A stretch of DNA of 64,000 nt, from assembly GCF_003710915.1 (NCBI RefSeq), contig NZ_RHHR01000010.1, positions 1-64,000 of the forward strand. Reading direction: 5' to 3'. Both the position numbers and the translations under genes were made by a program. The notes beneath the pieces were generated by a model. The model ran no database searches, was not told the origin of the DNA, and was given only the letters and a program-made list of their open reading frames with translations. The stretch comes from Brevibacillus invocatus. GTDB taxonomy: Bacteria; Bacillota; Bacilli; Brevibacillales; Brevibacillaceae. Below are positions 54,116 to 62,730 of this stretch, one piece after another (positions within the stretch are counted from its first letter, which is position 1; the number at the start of each line of letters is the position of its first letter).

Positions 54116-55309
54116 TCAAACCGTTGCGCCCTGCAGCTCGTTCCATACAAGTGAAACGAACATTTTTCCTGTGACGATCATCGCTCGTTCATCTCCATCA
54201 AACATGGGATGATGTAGGGGATAGACCGCACCAATGTCTGGATTGCCTGCCCCTACCAGGAAGAAGGTTCCCGGTATGCGCTTCAAATACGCGGAGAAAT
54301 CCTCCCCAGCCAAACTTGGCTCTACCCTGCGGACGCGTTCTTCCCCAAAAAGCTGTTTTGCAATCCGCTCTACGCCTTGGGTCTGCTCAGGATGATTCCA
54401 AACTGCATCGTATCCTTTGAGAAGCGACAGTTTGTATCTAGCTCCTGCCGCATCGCAAGTGGCTTTGACAATCCGTTCGATCTGCTCCAGGATAAACTCC
54501 CTTACGTCATTGCTGAAGGCACGGACAGTACCTGTGAGCTTGCAGACATCGGGAATGACATTGGCTGCAAGCCCGCTTTGGATCGATCCGACCGACAAAA
54601 CAGCAGGCTCCAATGGATTGATCCGTCGGCTGATGATCTGCTGCAGGTTGAGAACCAGCTGACAACCGACCACCAAAGGATCAATCGTCGTATGAGGCTG
54701 TGCACCATGACCGCCTCTGCCCACCACCTGGATCTCAAACGAGTCGCCCGCCGCCATCGCATATCCTTCGGTCATCGCCACATTGCCAAATGGTTCGGTT
54801 GGCCAAACGTGTGCACCGTAAATCACGTCGACACCGTCCAGGCAGCCATCTTCGATCATCGCTATAGCCCCTCCCGGCGGCTTTTCCTCACCGAACTGGT
54901 GAATGAAGACGACATTGCCCTGCAGCTGCTCCTTCACCTGACTTAACACTTTCGCAGCTCCCAACAGAGCCGCGGTATGCATGTCATGTCCACAAGCATG
55001 CATCACGCCAGGTACCCGTGACTTATAAGGTACATCCTTTTCATCCTGTATGGGGAGAGCATCGAAGTCTGCTCGCAAAGCGACGGTACGGCTGTTATCG
55101 TCTGCTTTTCCACCCCGAAGAAGTCCGATTACTCCACGCTCTCCAACGTTAGTTCTGACCTCGAGCCCCAGCCGTTGCAAATAGTCCGCCACTTTTTCCG
55201 GTGTATGGACTTCTTGAAAAGACAGCTCCGGGTGCATATGCAGATCACGTCGTATCTCTACCAGTTCAGGAAATAGGTCCTCCAGATCACGGTACAACGA
55301 TGCAAGCAT
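54116..55309 (-). CDS. M20D-family amidohydrolase (N-acyl amino acid/hippurate type)
   Basis: A 397-residue M20D metallopeptidase. The N-terminal RRDLHMHPELSFQE, the metal site MHACGHDMHTAALLG near residue 100, the Glu pair in HQFGEEKPPGGA, and the bacterial dimerisation domain with GRGGHGAQPHTTIDP are intact; SLAGEDFSAYL is the late metal/substrate segment. It may release free amino acids from N-acyl amino acids or small peptides imported by the Dpp system. The start at 55309 lies eight bases after GGAGGG. It is the last gene of the seven-gene operon. The relic at 3269 belongs to the same family. Confidence 0.9.
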   Translation of the reverse strand: MLASLYRDLEDLFPELVEIRRDLHMHPELSFQEVHTPEKVADYLQRLGLEVRTNVGERGVIGLLRGGKADDNSRTVALRADFDALPIQDEKDVPYKSRVPGVMHACGHDMHTAALLGAAKVLSQVKEQLQGNVVFIHQFGEEKPPGGAIAMIEDGCLDGVDVIYGAHVWPTEPFGNVAMTEGYAMAAGDSFEIQVVGRGGHGAQPHTTIDPLVVGCQLVLNLQQIISRRINPLEPAVLSVGSIQSGLAANVIPDVCKLTGTVRAFSNDVREFILEQIERIVKATCDAAGARYKLSLLKGYDAVWNHPEQTQGVERIAKQLFGEERVRRVEPSLAGEDFSAYLKRIPGTFFLVGAGNPDIGAVYPLHHPMFDGDERAMIVTGKMFVSLVWNELQGATV

Positions 55310-55332
55310 GTCCATTTCCCTCCCTTCCATCG

Positions 55333-56724
55333 TTAGCTATGCATTTCTGCAGTCTTTAAGGCTTGCGAAAAGCCAGCGAGCATCAGCACCATGTGCATGA
55401 TTCCTTGTTCATAATCGTCCAGTCGTATCGATTCATTCGGTGCGTGCACCTGTGAGCCTGCCCAGCCTACTCCCGTGCTGACAATCGGCAAATTCAAGAG
55501 CTTGCCAAAAGCGTACATTGGACCAGTCCCGGCAGCATTTGGCGCAAGTACTGGCTCCTGGTCATAGACGAGACGAGCCGTTTGCAGAACATGGGCAACA
55601 AATGGATGATGATAATCCGAACGATACGCACGCTGTCCATTAACCATCGAAACCTTCACATCGTCAAATCCGTGACGCAGCAAATGTCTTTCCACTGAAA
55701 CGAGGATGTGATCCGGATCTTGTCCGGGAACCAGACGGCAATCCACTTTTGCCTTTGCTCGCTTTGGCAAAACAGTTTTGGCACCTTCACCCGTATACCC
55801 GCTCTCCAGTCCACATATCGTCATCGTTGGATGAAATACCATGGCTTCGCGCGGATCGATCCTTTTGGCTGTGGTGATGAGCGGTCTTTTCAAGCCGTAT
55901 CGATTCACGATCGCCTGCTCATCAAAAGGCAATTCCTTGACAGCAAGTCGCACTTCTGCATCCGGTTCTACAATGCCATCGTAGAAGCCTTCGACCAGAA
56001 TCTCGTTCTTCTCGTTTTTCATGCTGGCCAGTGCCTGTACCAATCTCCAGGCAGCATTGTCCACGTACGCACCAACTGAGGAATGGAGGTCGATCTGCGC
56101 ACCTTCACAAGTCAGCTCCAAATATGCCATACCTTTGATACCGGCTACCATGCTGATGCGTTCGCTCTCGTCCTTGTTTCCAAACTCCCAGATGCAGGCA
56201 TCCGCTTGGAACAAGTCCTGATACGTGCGCAGGTACGGCTCTAGGTTGGGACTGCCGATCTCCTCTTCACCCTCGATCAGGAATTTGATGTTGCAGGGAA
56301 GTCCGCCGTTGTTTTGCAGGACCTGGATCGCAGTCAAACGTGCGACCAGGTCCCCTTTATTGTCCGCCACACCTCTAGCAAACAGCTTTCCGTCTGCAAG
56401 AGTAGGCTCAAAGGGTGGAGAATTCCATTCCTCGAGCGGTTCTGCTGGCTGTACATCATAGTGGTTGTAGAAGAGAATCGTTTTGCTGGAATCTCCTTCT
56501 GGACCCGCCGCAAAGTATCCGTAGATCACGGGATTTCCGCCCCATTCATCCAGTACTTTTGCCTGTCCACCGATCTCCTCCAGCATTTGCACCACATAAT
56601 CTACCGTCTCGGGTATGGCTTGTCGTTGGGCTGATACAGACGGAAGGCGCAGGTAATTCTTTAAACGCTCTAATGACCCGGGCAAACTGGCTCTGATTTC
56701 GTTACCCAACTGTTCCATGCCCAT
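55333..56724 (-). CDS. M20-family dipeptidase
   Basis: A 463-residue metallopeptidase of the M20A/dipeptidase branch (ArgE/DapE/CNDP-like). Ligands are seen in ILFYNHYDVQPAEP (HxD), RGVADNKGDLVA, and IEGEEEIGSPNLEP; a lid/dimerisation domain follows from about 190 to 300. It probably hydrolyses dipeptides in the cytoplasm after uptake. Its ATG (56724) overlaps the stop of the binding-protein gene in TAATG, so it is translationally coupled to the transporter. Confidence 0.9.
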   Translation of the reverse strand: MGMEQLGNEIRASLPGSLERLKNYLRLPSVSAQRQAIPETVDYVVQMLEEIGGQAKVLDEWGGNPVIYGYFAAGPEGDSSKTILFYNHYDVQPAEPLEEWNSPPFEPTLADGKLFARGVADNKGDLVARLTAIQVLQNNGGLPCNIKFLIEGEEEIGSPNLEPYLRTYQDLFQADACIWEFGNKDESERISMVAGIKGMAYLELTCEGAQIDLHSSVGAYVDNAAWRLVQALASMKNEKNEILVEGFYDGIVEPDAEVRLAVKELPFDEQAIVNRYGLKRPLITTAKRIDPREAMVFHPTMTICGLESGYTGEGAKTVLPKRAKAKVDCRLVPGQDPDHILVSVERHLLRHGFDDVKVSMVNGQRAYRSDYHHPFVAHVLQTARLVYDQEPVLAPNAAGTGPMYAFGKLLNLPIVSTGVGWAGSQVHAPNESIRLDDYEQGIMHMVLMLAGFSQALKTAEMHS

Positions 56725-58391
56725 TACTGTGCACCTGTTACGGACCATTTTTCAAGGTCTCGATGGAAGCCGAACACGCGTGGTTCGCCATACGCAACCT
56801 TTTTGGATATACCCACGAAGTCATTATCCGAGTAGAGGGTAATCAGCGGAACATCTTCGTTCCACAATTTTTGCAGTTCGTTGTAGATGCCCTTGCGCAC
56901 ATCGGAGTTCGGCTCTGCTTTTCCTTTATTCAGCAAGTCTTCTGATTTGGGATTGTCGTATTTCATAAAGTTATACGCACCGTCTTTACCGTACAGTGCT
57001 GATACTTCAGGATCCAAAGTCAGCGTCAGACCCATCAGCATGACTTCGTAATCGCCCGCTTTTGCCTTGGACATAACCGTTGGGAAGTCAAATTTGGACA
57101 CCTTGACTTTAAAGCCCGCAGCGATCAGGTTTTGTGTAATAATATCAGCGGATTGCTCGCGAACCTTGTTACCGGTTGGGACCATGAACTGGAGCTCGCG
57201 ATTCGGATCCCAGCCCGATTCTTTCAGCAACTGTTTCGCTTTTTCTGTATCAAATGAGTATTGCTGCAGGTTTTTATCCAGATAAGGGCTGACGGAGGTG
57301 TAAGGACCGTCTACTACCTCGCCGTATCCTTTCAACAGCTTGTCTACGAGCTGCTTGCGATCGACTGCATAAGCCAGAGCTTGACGTACCTTCGGATCCA
57401 TCTTCTCCGTGTTGAACATCATCGTTTGGAAACCGAATGTAGGCTCGTCTTTGGCGACCACATGCTCCATTGCTTTGACCGTGTCATAATCCTGAGGAGG
57501 AATTTTCCCAATACCTCCACCTACGTTCATATGAACCTCTCCCGTTTGAAGTTGGGCAACCATGTTGGCAGAAGGCATGATTTTGATAAACATTTTTTCC
57601 AGCTCAGGCTTGCCGCGATAGTAATCCGGATTGGCTTCCAGCTCCACATACTGATCTTTTTGGTATTGAACGAACTTGAATGCGCCGTTCGTGACGGTTG
57701 GCTTTTGCATAAATGGATCTTGAGACAGGGCAGCAGGGTCCACTTTTTCCAGCGCGTGCTTCGGCAAGATCATCAGCTTGGTACCCAGCTGTTCTTTCAG
57801 CATATTGGGGTCTACCGGAGCTTTTGTCTTAAATTCAAGTGTTTTGTCATCCACGATCTTTACAGATGGAATGGACGTATCCCCGTCCTTCAGCTTACCG
57901 TCCGGTCCAAGACCATCAAACATCGTCAAATAGCTACCAACAGTCGTTTCAACCTTGGGATTGGCGATCAGATTGAAGGTGAATAATGCATCATGCGCCG
58001 TTACTGGCGTTCCGTCTGTCCACTTGGCATCTTTGTTGATCTTGATGGTAAAGGTTTGGTTGTCTGTCGTTTCAATTCCATCTGCCAATCTCGGTACGAA
58101 CTTCAGCGGACCCTCCATTTCTAGAAAGGTGTCAAACAGAAACTTCTCGGTGAACGTCGAAGCTACATCGGCACTGTTGATCGGATTCAACAAAATCGGA
58201 GGATTGGTCATCCCCAGAAACATGGTGCCGGCTTTTGCACCGGATTCGGCAGCAGGTGCCTGCGTCGTACTGCCTGCTGTGCCGCCACCTCCGCTTGGTG
58301 CCGAAGTGCTGGTATTGCCACCACCGCAAGCCGCCAGCATTAAGACAGATGACACGGCCAAAACACTTGCTGTTTTCTTCAACATTTTCAT
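56724..58391 (-). CDS. Peptide-binding lipoprotein of the Dpp transporter
   Basis: A 555-residue SBP_bac_5 family binding protein. The lipoprotein signal ends in the lipobox LMLAAC (Cys about residue 22), followed by a Ser/Thr/Gly-rich linker. The domain has WTDGTPVTAHDALFTFNLIA and later VRQALAYAVDRKQLVDKLLK, family landmarks. It captures peptides outside the cell and hands them to the permease encoded directly upstream. GGGGGG lies before the ATG. Unlike oppA it is the fifth gene of its operon. Confidence 0.92.
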   Translation of the reverse strand: MKMLKKTASVLAVSSVLMLAACGGGNTSTSAPSGGGGTAGSTTQAPAAESGAKAGTMFLGMTNPPILLNPINSADVASTFTEKFLFDTFLEMEGPLKFVPRLADGIETTDNQTFTIKINKDAKWTDGTPVTAHDALFTFNLIANPKVETTVGSYLTMFDGLGPDGKLKDGDTSIPSVKIVDDKTLEFKTKAPVDPNMLKEQLGTKLMILPKHALEKVDPAALSQDPFMQKPTVTNGAFKFVQYQKDQYVELEANPDYYRGKPELEKMFIKIMPSANMVAQLQTGEVHMNVGGGIGKIPPQDYDTVKAMEHVVAKDEPTFGFQTMMFNTEKMDPKVRQALAYAVDRKQLVDKLLKGYGEVVDGPYTSVSPYLDKNLQQYSFDTEKAKQLLKESGWDPNRELQFMVPTGNKVREQSADIITQNLIAAGFKVKVSKFDFPTVMSKAKAGDYEVMLMGLTLTLDPEVSALYGKDGAYNFMKYDNPKSEDLLNKGKAEPNSDVRKGIYNELQKLWNEDVPLITLYSDNDFVGISKKVAYGEPRVFGFHRDLEKWSVTGAQ

Positions 58392-58444
58392 TCTGTTCCC
58401 CCCAACTTCTATAATGAATGAAATACGTACTGCCAGTTTTACCC

Positions 58445-59362
58445 TTATTTCAAGCTCTTAGGGTCCATCGCATCGCGTAAGCCATCGCCCATGAAATTGA
58501 TGGAAAGGACAGCGAGCAGGATCATCAGTCCTGGCGGAACCCAAAGCCAAGGCTGAGTCGACAAGACCGTGAGTGATTGCGCTTCTGTCAGCATGTTGCC
58601 CCAGCTCGCGGTCGGTGGTTGCACGCCCATCCCGAGAAAGCTAAGCGAAGCCTCCATGATAATGGCAGAAGCAATACCAAAGGTCGCATTGACCAGAATC
58701 GGAGCGAGACAATTGGGCAGGATGTGCTGGAAGACAATCTTGGGTGCGGAATACCCCAATGCAATGCCTGCCTTCACATAATCCATCTCCTTGATAGACA
58801 GCACACTGCCGCGCACGATCCGGGCAATCCCCGGCCAGCCCAATAACCCCAAGGCGATGATGATGTTATATAAGCTCGGCCCCATAATGCTGACCAATAC
58901 GAGGATGACCATCAAATAAGGGAAGGACATAAATATGTCTGTCAACCGCATGATGAACATATCTACCCATTTGCCAAAAAATCCAGCTATCGCACCCAAA
59001 ATGGTCCCAATCACGACATAAATGGCTACTGCACCGATTCCAACTGCCAGTGAAACACGGGATGCATAGATGAGGCGGCTCGCGATATCCCTACTTACCA
59101 AATCCGTTCCGAGCAGGTAATCACCTGACGGCTCGACGCCGAAGTCACCCGTAATTTCGTTTGGGTCTGCTGGCGATATCACAGGTGCAAAGATCGCAGA
59201 TAAAGCAATGATCAGAAAAATGACCAGCCCCACAACAGCGAGCTTATGCTTGAAGAAGCGTTTGGTGATCATCTTCAAGTAGCTTTCTTCTTCACCCATC
59301 CCGATCATTTGCTGCTTGTTGATGACTTCTTCCTGCTCTACTTTCAAATTGGCCAATGACAT
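58445..59362 (-). CDS. dppC: Dipeptide ABC transporter permease, DppC type
   Basis: A 305-residue permease with a short cytoplasmic N-terminus, first helix LAVVGLVIFLIIALSAIFAP, and five further helices. The EAA loop reads YVKAGIALGYSAPKIVFQHI, and the end NFMGDGLRDAMDPKSLK is typical of DppC/OppC. AAAGGGGGAG precedes the ATG. It lies 24 bp after dppB and 53 bp before the binding-protein gene. Confidence 0.93.
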   Translation of the reverse strand: MSLANLKVEQEEVINKQQMIGMGEEESYLKMITKRFFKHKLAVVGLVIFLIIALSAIFAPVISPADPNEITGDFGVEPSGDYLLGTDLVSRDIASRLIYASRVSLAVGIGAVAIYVVIGTILGAIAGFFGKWVDMFIMRLTDIFMSFPYLMVILVLVSIMGPSLYNIIIALGLLGWPGIARIVRGSVLSIKEMDYVKAGIALGYSAPKIVFQHILPNCLAPILVNATFGIASAIIMEASLSFLGMGVQPPTASWGNMLTEAQSLTVLSTQPWLWVPPGLMILLAVLSINFMGDGLRDAMDPKSLK

Positions 59363-59386
59363 GCGTTCTTCTCCCCCTTTCTGGAC

Positions 59387-60337
59387 TTAGTTGTATTTGA
59401 TCCGCGGGTCCGCAACCGAATACAGGATATCTGCAAGGAGATTGGATAAAAGCACCGTGATTGCCGCAATGAAGTTGATGGCCATCAATGTCGGGTAGTC
59501 ACGGGACCCAATCGATTGAATCGTCAATTGTCCAAGACCAGGCCATTGGAAGATCTGCTCGGTCACTACTGCCCCACCAATAAGCAGCGGAATATCCATT
59601 CCGATTACGGTAATAATCGGGATCAGAGCATTGCGAAACGCATGCTTGTTCACGACGAGGAATTCTCGCAAGCCTTTTGAACGGGCTGTCCGCAGGTAGT
59701 CCTGCCCCAAAATCTCCAACATGCTGGATCTCACATATCTGACCATACTGCCAGCGATTCCAGTGGCCAGAACAAATGCAGGAAGCAGTAAATGCTTGAG
59801 CGTATCTCCAAAGCTGCCATCACCACCAAGTGTATTCATCCCACCAGTCGGCAGAAGATTGAGCTGAACGGAGAATATGTAGATCAGTCCTAGTCCAAGG
59901 AAGAAATTCGGGATGGAAATGCCCATGAAGGAAAAGCCTGTCGTCAAATAATCGAGCCAGGAATATTGCCTGGTGGCACTGAGCACACCGATTGGGATGG
60001 CTACGATATAGGCGATCAACAGAGCCGTTCCCATCAATAACAGAGTTGGGAGCACTCTGGACGCTACCATTTCTCCAACTGGCGCATAGGTCGAGAAGGA
60101 ATAGCCGAAGTCTCCTTGCAGCAGGTTCTGCATCCAGCGTAAATACTGCACGTAAATCGGATCATTGAGACCCAGTGCTTCTTTCTTCAATTCAATGTCA
60201 GCCTGGGTTGCATCGGGACTGATAAACATTTCAACCGGATTTCCTGGAGCCAGATTGACAATGAAAAAGCTGAAAACGGTCACACCGAAGAGCACTGGGA
60301 TGGCAATGAGTAATCTTCGCATAATGTATGGAAACAC
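59387..60337 (-). CDS. dppB: Dipeptide ABC transporter permease, DppB type
   Basis: A 316-residue permease. MRRLLIAIPVLFGVTVFSFF is the N-terminal helix, followed by the PGNPVEMFI motif, five more helices and the EAA loop (TARSKGLREFLVVNKHAFRN). The C-terminal YSVADPRIKYN is characteristic. The start is a GTG (60337) nine bases after AAAGGAGGGG. It pairs with dppC downstream and receives energy from the two ATPases upstream. Confidence 0.93.
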   Translation of the reverse strand: MFPYIMRRLLIAIPVLFGVTVFSFFIVNLAPGNPVEMFISPDATQADIELKKEALGLNDPIYVQYLRWMQNLLQGDFGYSFSTYAPVGEMVASRVLPTLLLMGTALLIAYIVAIPIGVLSATRQYSWLDYLTTGFSFMGISIPNFFLGLGLIYIFSVQLNLLPTGGMNTLGGDGSFGDTLKHLLLPAFVLATGIAGSMVRYVRSSMLEILGQDYLRTARSKGLREFLVVNKHAFRNALIPIITVIGMDIPLLIGGAVVTEQIFQWPGLGQLTIQSIGSRDYPTLMAINFIAAITVLLSNLLADILYSVADPRIKYN

Positions 60338-60384
60338 GTAGAATCTCCCCTCCTTTTAAACTTAGCTGAAGAGTCGTATGCCCT

Positions 60385-61374
60385 TTATCCCACAGGAAAA
60401 TGGCAAGCCACCGAGTGATTCGTACCCGTTAAACCGGGAATTTGTTCCCGACAAATGTCTTTTGCCAAGGGACAACGTGTGTGGAAGCCGCATCCTTTCG
60501 GCGGATTTGCCGGATTGGGAACATCTCCTTCCATGACGATTCGTTCACGGTTGCGCAAATGCGGATTTGGAATCGGATAGGCATGGAGCAGCGCCTGTGT
60601 GTAAGGGTGCCTGGGATTTTTAAAAATGTCCTGCGTCTTTGCCAGCTCCACGATTTTGCCGAGGTACATGATGGCAATCCGATCACTGATGTATTTGACT
60701 GCTCCAAGACCATGTGCAATGAAGAGATAGGTTAGCTGAAAATCCTTTTGCAAATCCTTCAGTAGATTGAGCACCTGCGCTTGGATGGACACGTCAAGTG
60801 CCGAGACCGGCTCGTCGCAAACGATCAGCTTTGGCTGTAGGATCAGAGCTCGTGCGATACCGATCCGCTGACGCTGCCCGCCTGAGAATTCATGCGGGTA
60901 TCTGCTTCGGTGGTATTTGTTTAACCCGACGATTTCGAGAATGTCATCCACTTTTTTAGAAACTTCACTCTTTTCCGCAAGCTGATGGGCCAATAGAGGC
61001 TCGGCAAGCAAATCGCCTATCCGCTTGCGAGGATTCAAGGACGAATACGGGTCCTGGAAGATGATCTGCAGATCTGTTCTCGCCTTGCGCAGTTCAGCCC
61101 CACTCAGGGAGGCCATTTCTTTTCCTCTAAAGACGACTTTGCCCTCTGTTGGTGGATCAAGCTGGACGATGGCTCGTCCCGTCGTCGATTTTCCGCAGCC
61201 GGATTCTCCGACAAGCGCTAGTGTCTCACCCGGATAGATAGAGAAATCCAGTCCGTCCACCGCTTTGACCTGACCAACCGTACGTGAAATAATTCCCTTT
61301 TTGATTGGATAGTACTTTTTGAGTTTTTCAACAGTTAGAATAGGAGTCTGATTTTCGGTGGTGTTCTTGTTCAT
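60385..61374 (-). CDS. dppF: Dipeptide ABC transporter ATPase, DppF/OppF type
   Basis: A 329-residue ABC ATPase: KKYYPIKKGIISRTVGQVKA (OppF-type opening), Walker A GESGCGKST, Q-loop QDPYSSLNPRKRIG, signature FSGGQRQRIGIARAL, Walker B LIVCDEPVSALD, then the OppF/DppF C-terminal domain with GFHTRCPLAKDIC. It overlaps the dppD stop by ATGA. It could also serve the oppABCD importer, which has no OppF of its own. Confidence 0.93.
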   Translation of the reverse strand: MNKNTTENQTPILTVEKLKKYYPIKKGIISRTVGQVKAVDGLDFSIYPGETLALVGESGCGKSTTGRAIVQLDPPTEGKVVFRGKEMASLSGAELRKARTDLQIIFQDPYSSLNPRKRIGDLLAEPLLAHQLAEKSEVSKKVDDILEIVGLNKYHRSRYPHEFSGGQRQRIGIARALILQPKLIVCDEPVSALDVSIQAQVLNLLKDLQKDFQLTYLFIAHGLGAVKYISDRIAIMYLGKIVELAKTQDIFKNPRHPYTQALLHAYPIPNPHLRNRERIVMEGDVPNPANPPKGCGFHTRCPLAKDICREQIPGLTGTNHSVACHFPVG

Positions 61375-62393
61375 GCGATCACCTCACTTCTGGAGTCAGT
61401 AGGTGTTTGTTGCTGCTGTTCGTCAAGCAGCCAGCAGCGCACGCGGTGATTGTGATTATCTGGGATGGAGAGAAGCGGGGGTTGTTCGGTGACGCATTTT
61501 TCTGTGGCGTATGGACAACGATCGTGAAAACGGCAACCTTTTGGCATCATGTGAAGATTGGGTACTGTTCCGGGGATGGAAAACAGCTTTTTTTGGCTGT
61601 CGTGCTCCAGATGTGGGATCGACTCCATCAGGCCTTTTGTGTAGGGGTGCTTGGGCTCGTCAAATAGTGTGAATACATCTGCTTCCTCCACCACTTGTCC
61701 GGCGTACATGACCAGAACCTTATCCGCCATCTCAGCAATGACGCCCAGATCATGGGAGATGATCATGATCGCGGTATTGGATTCTTGACGTAGTCTTTTC
61801 ATCAGTTCCAAAATTTGCGCCTGAATCGTAACATCCAGCGCGGTAGTCGGCTCGTCCGCGATCAAAAGACTGGGCTTGCACGAAAGAGCCATCGCGATCA
61901 TCACCCTTTGCCTCATACCCCCAGACAGCTTGTGCGGGTATTCATCGATGAGCTGCTCGGCTCGCGGGATTCCTACTTTTTTCAACATTTCAATCGCATA
62001 GGCTCTAGCCTCGCTCTTGCTCATGTTCATATGTAAGTGGATGAGCTCCAGCATTTGATTCCCGATCGTGAATACTGGATTTAGTGAAGTCATCGGCTCT
62101 TGAAAGATCATGGAGATCTCATTTCCCCGAATCTCCCGCATCTGCGCTTCAGACAACTTCGTCAGATCTTTTCCGTTAAACTGTATGGAACCTTTCTTGA
62201 TCATGCCTGTTCGTCCTAATAGTCTCATCACAGACAAGGAGGTGACACTTTTCCCACAACCGGATTCACCAACTATTCCTATGGTTTCACCTTGTTTTAA
62301 TTGAAAGGTGACTTCATCGACGGAGACAACTTCACCCTTATCCGTTCGAAAAGCCACTTGAAGTTTATCTACTTCCAAAAAGTTTTTTTCCAA
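61371..62393 (-). CDS. dppD: Dipeptide ABC transporter ATPase, DppD/OppD type
   Basis: A 340-residue ABC ATPase: Walker A GESGCGKSVTSLS, Q-loop FQEPMTSLNPVFTIG, signature LSGGMRQRVMIAMAL, Walker B LLIADEPTTALD, and the OppD C-terminal extension with CRFHDRCPYATEKC. The frame starts at a TTG (62393), nine bases after GGGAGG; an ATG just upstream is in another frame that soon stops. It is the first gene of the seven-gene operon. Confidence 0.93.
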   Translation of the reverse strand: MEKNFLEVDKLQVAFRTDKGEVVSVDEVTFQLKQGETIGIVGESGCGKSVTSLSVMRLLGRTGMIKKGSIQFNGKDLTKLSEAQMREIRGNEISMIFQEPMTSLNPVFTIGNQMLELIHLHMNMSKSEARAYAIEMLKKVGIPRAEQLIDEYPHKLSGGMRQRVMIAMALSCKPSLLIADEPTTALDVTIQAQILELMKRLRQESNTAIMIISHDLGVIAEMADKVLVMYAGQVVEEADVFTLFDEPKHPYTKGLMESIPHLEHDSQKKLFSIPGTVPNLHMMPKGCRFHDRCPYATEKCVTEQPPLLSIPDNHNHRVRCWLLDEQQQQTPTDSRSEVIA

Positions 62394-62495
62394 ACTTCAT
62401 ACCTCCCTGATGTTGTTGTCATTTAATGCCCACTAATCACATCTATTTTGTTTATGATTGTGTTTTATATGATTAAACAATATTGACTTATTCAG

Positions 62496-62524
62496 AGTAT
62501 ACGGATATTTGCTTACAGAATCAA
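62496..62524 (-). promoter_or_regulatory. Sigma-A promoter of the dpp-peptidase operon
   Basis: On the minus strand TTGATT (62519-62524) and TATACT (62496-62501) are exactly 17 bp apart, about 100 bp upstream of dppD. Confidence 0.6.
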
Positions 62525-62561
62525 TTGATTTTTCACTCTATTCTGAATTGACTGTACAAAA

Positions 62562-62576
62562 TAATAGCGCTTTCAT
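62562..62576 (-). promoter_or_regulatory. cre-like CcpA site upstream of the dpp operon
   Basis: On the minus strand ATGAAAGCGCTATTA matches the cre consensus WTGNAARCGNWWWCA at 14 of 15 positions. It lies about 40 bp upstream of the -35 box. Confidence 0.5.
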
Positions 62577-62591
62577 TCTCTTCTGACTTGA

Positions 62592-62613
62592 TGTGAAGCG
62601 TTTTCAGAAAAAT
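62592..62613. promoter_or_regulatory. Overlapping second cre-like and CodY-like motifs
   Basis: Plus strand TGTGAAGCGTTTTCA (62592-62606) resembles cre with two mismatches. It overlaps, on the minus strand, ATTTTTCTGAAAACG (62599-62613), which matches the CodY box AATTTTCWGAAAATT at 12 of 15 positions. Carbon and amino-acid control of peptide uptake would be sensible. Apart from these sites and the promoter, 62394-62679 holds no gene. Confidence 0.4.
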
Positions 62614-62679
62614 ATAAAAAATGGTGAAGCCTACTTGGGATTGGTTGTGCTTTCAATGAATGAAGTTTTCTCTTACACC

Positions 62680-62705
62680 AAAAAAAACTCGCTTTTCAGG
62701 CGAGG
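62680..62705 (-). terminator. Terminator of the S9 peptidase gene
   Basis: On the minus strand CTCGC and GCGAG pair around seven bases and are followed by eight T residues, about 25 bp after the stop. Confidence 0.88.
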
Positions 62706-62730
62706 TTTTCATTCTGTCATGTGCCGTTCG

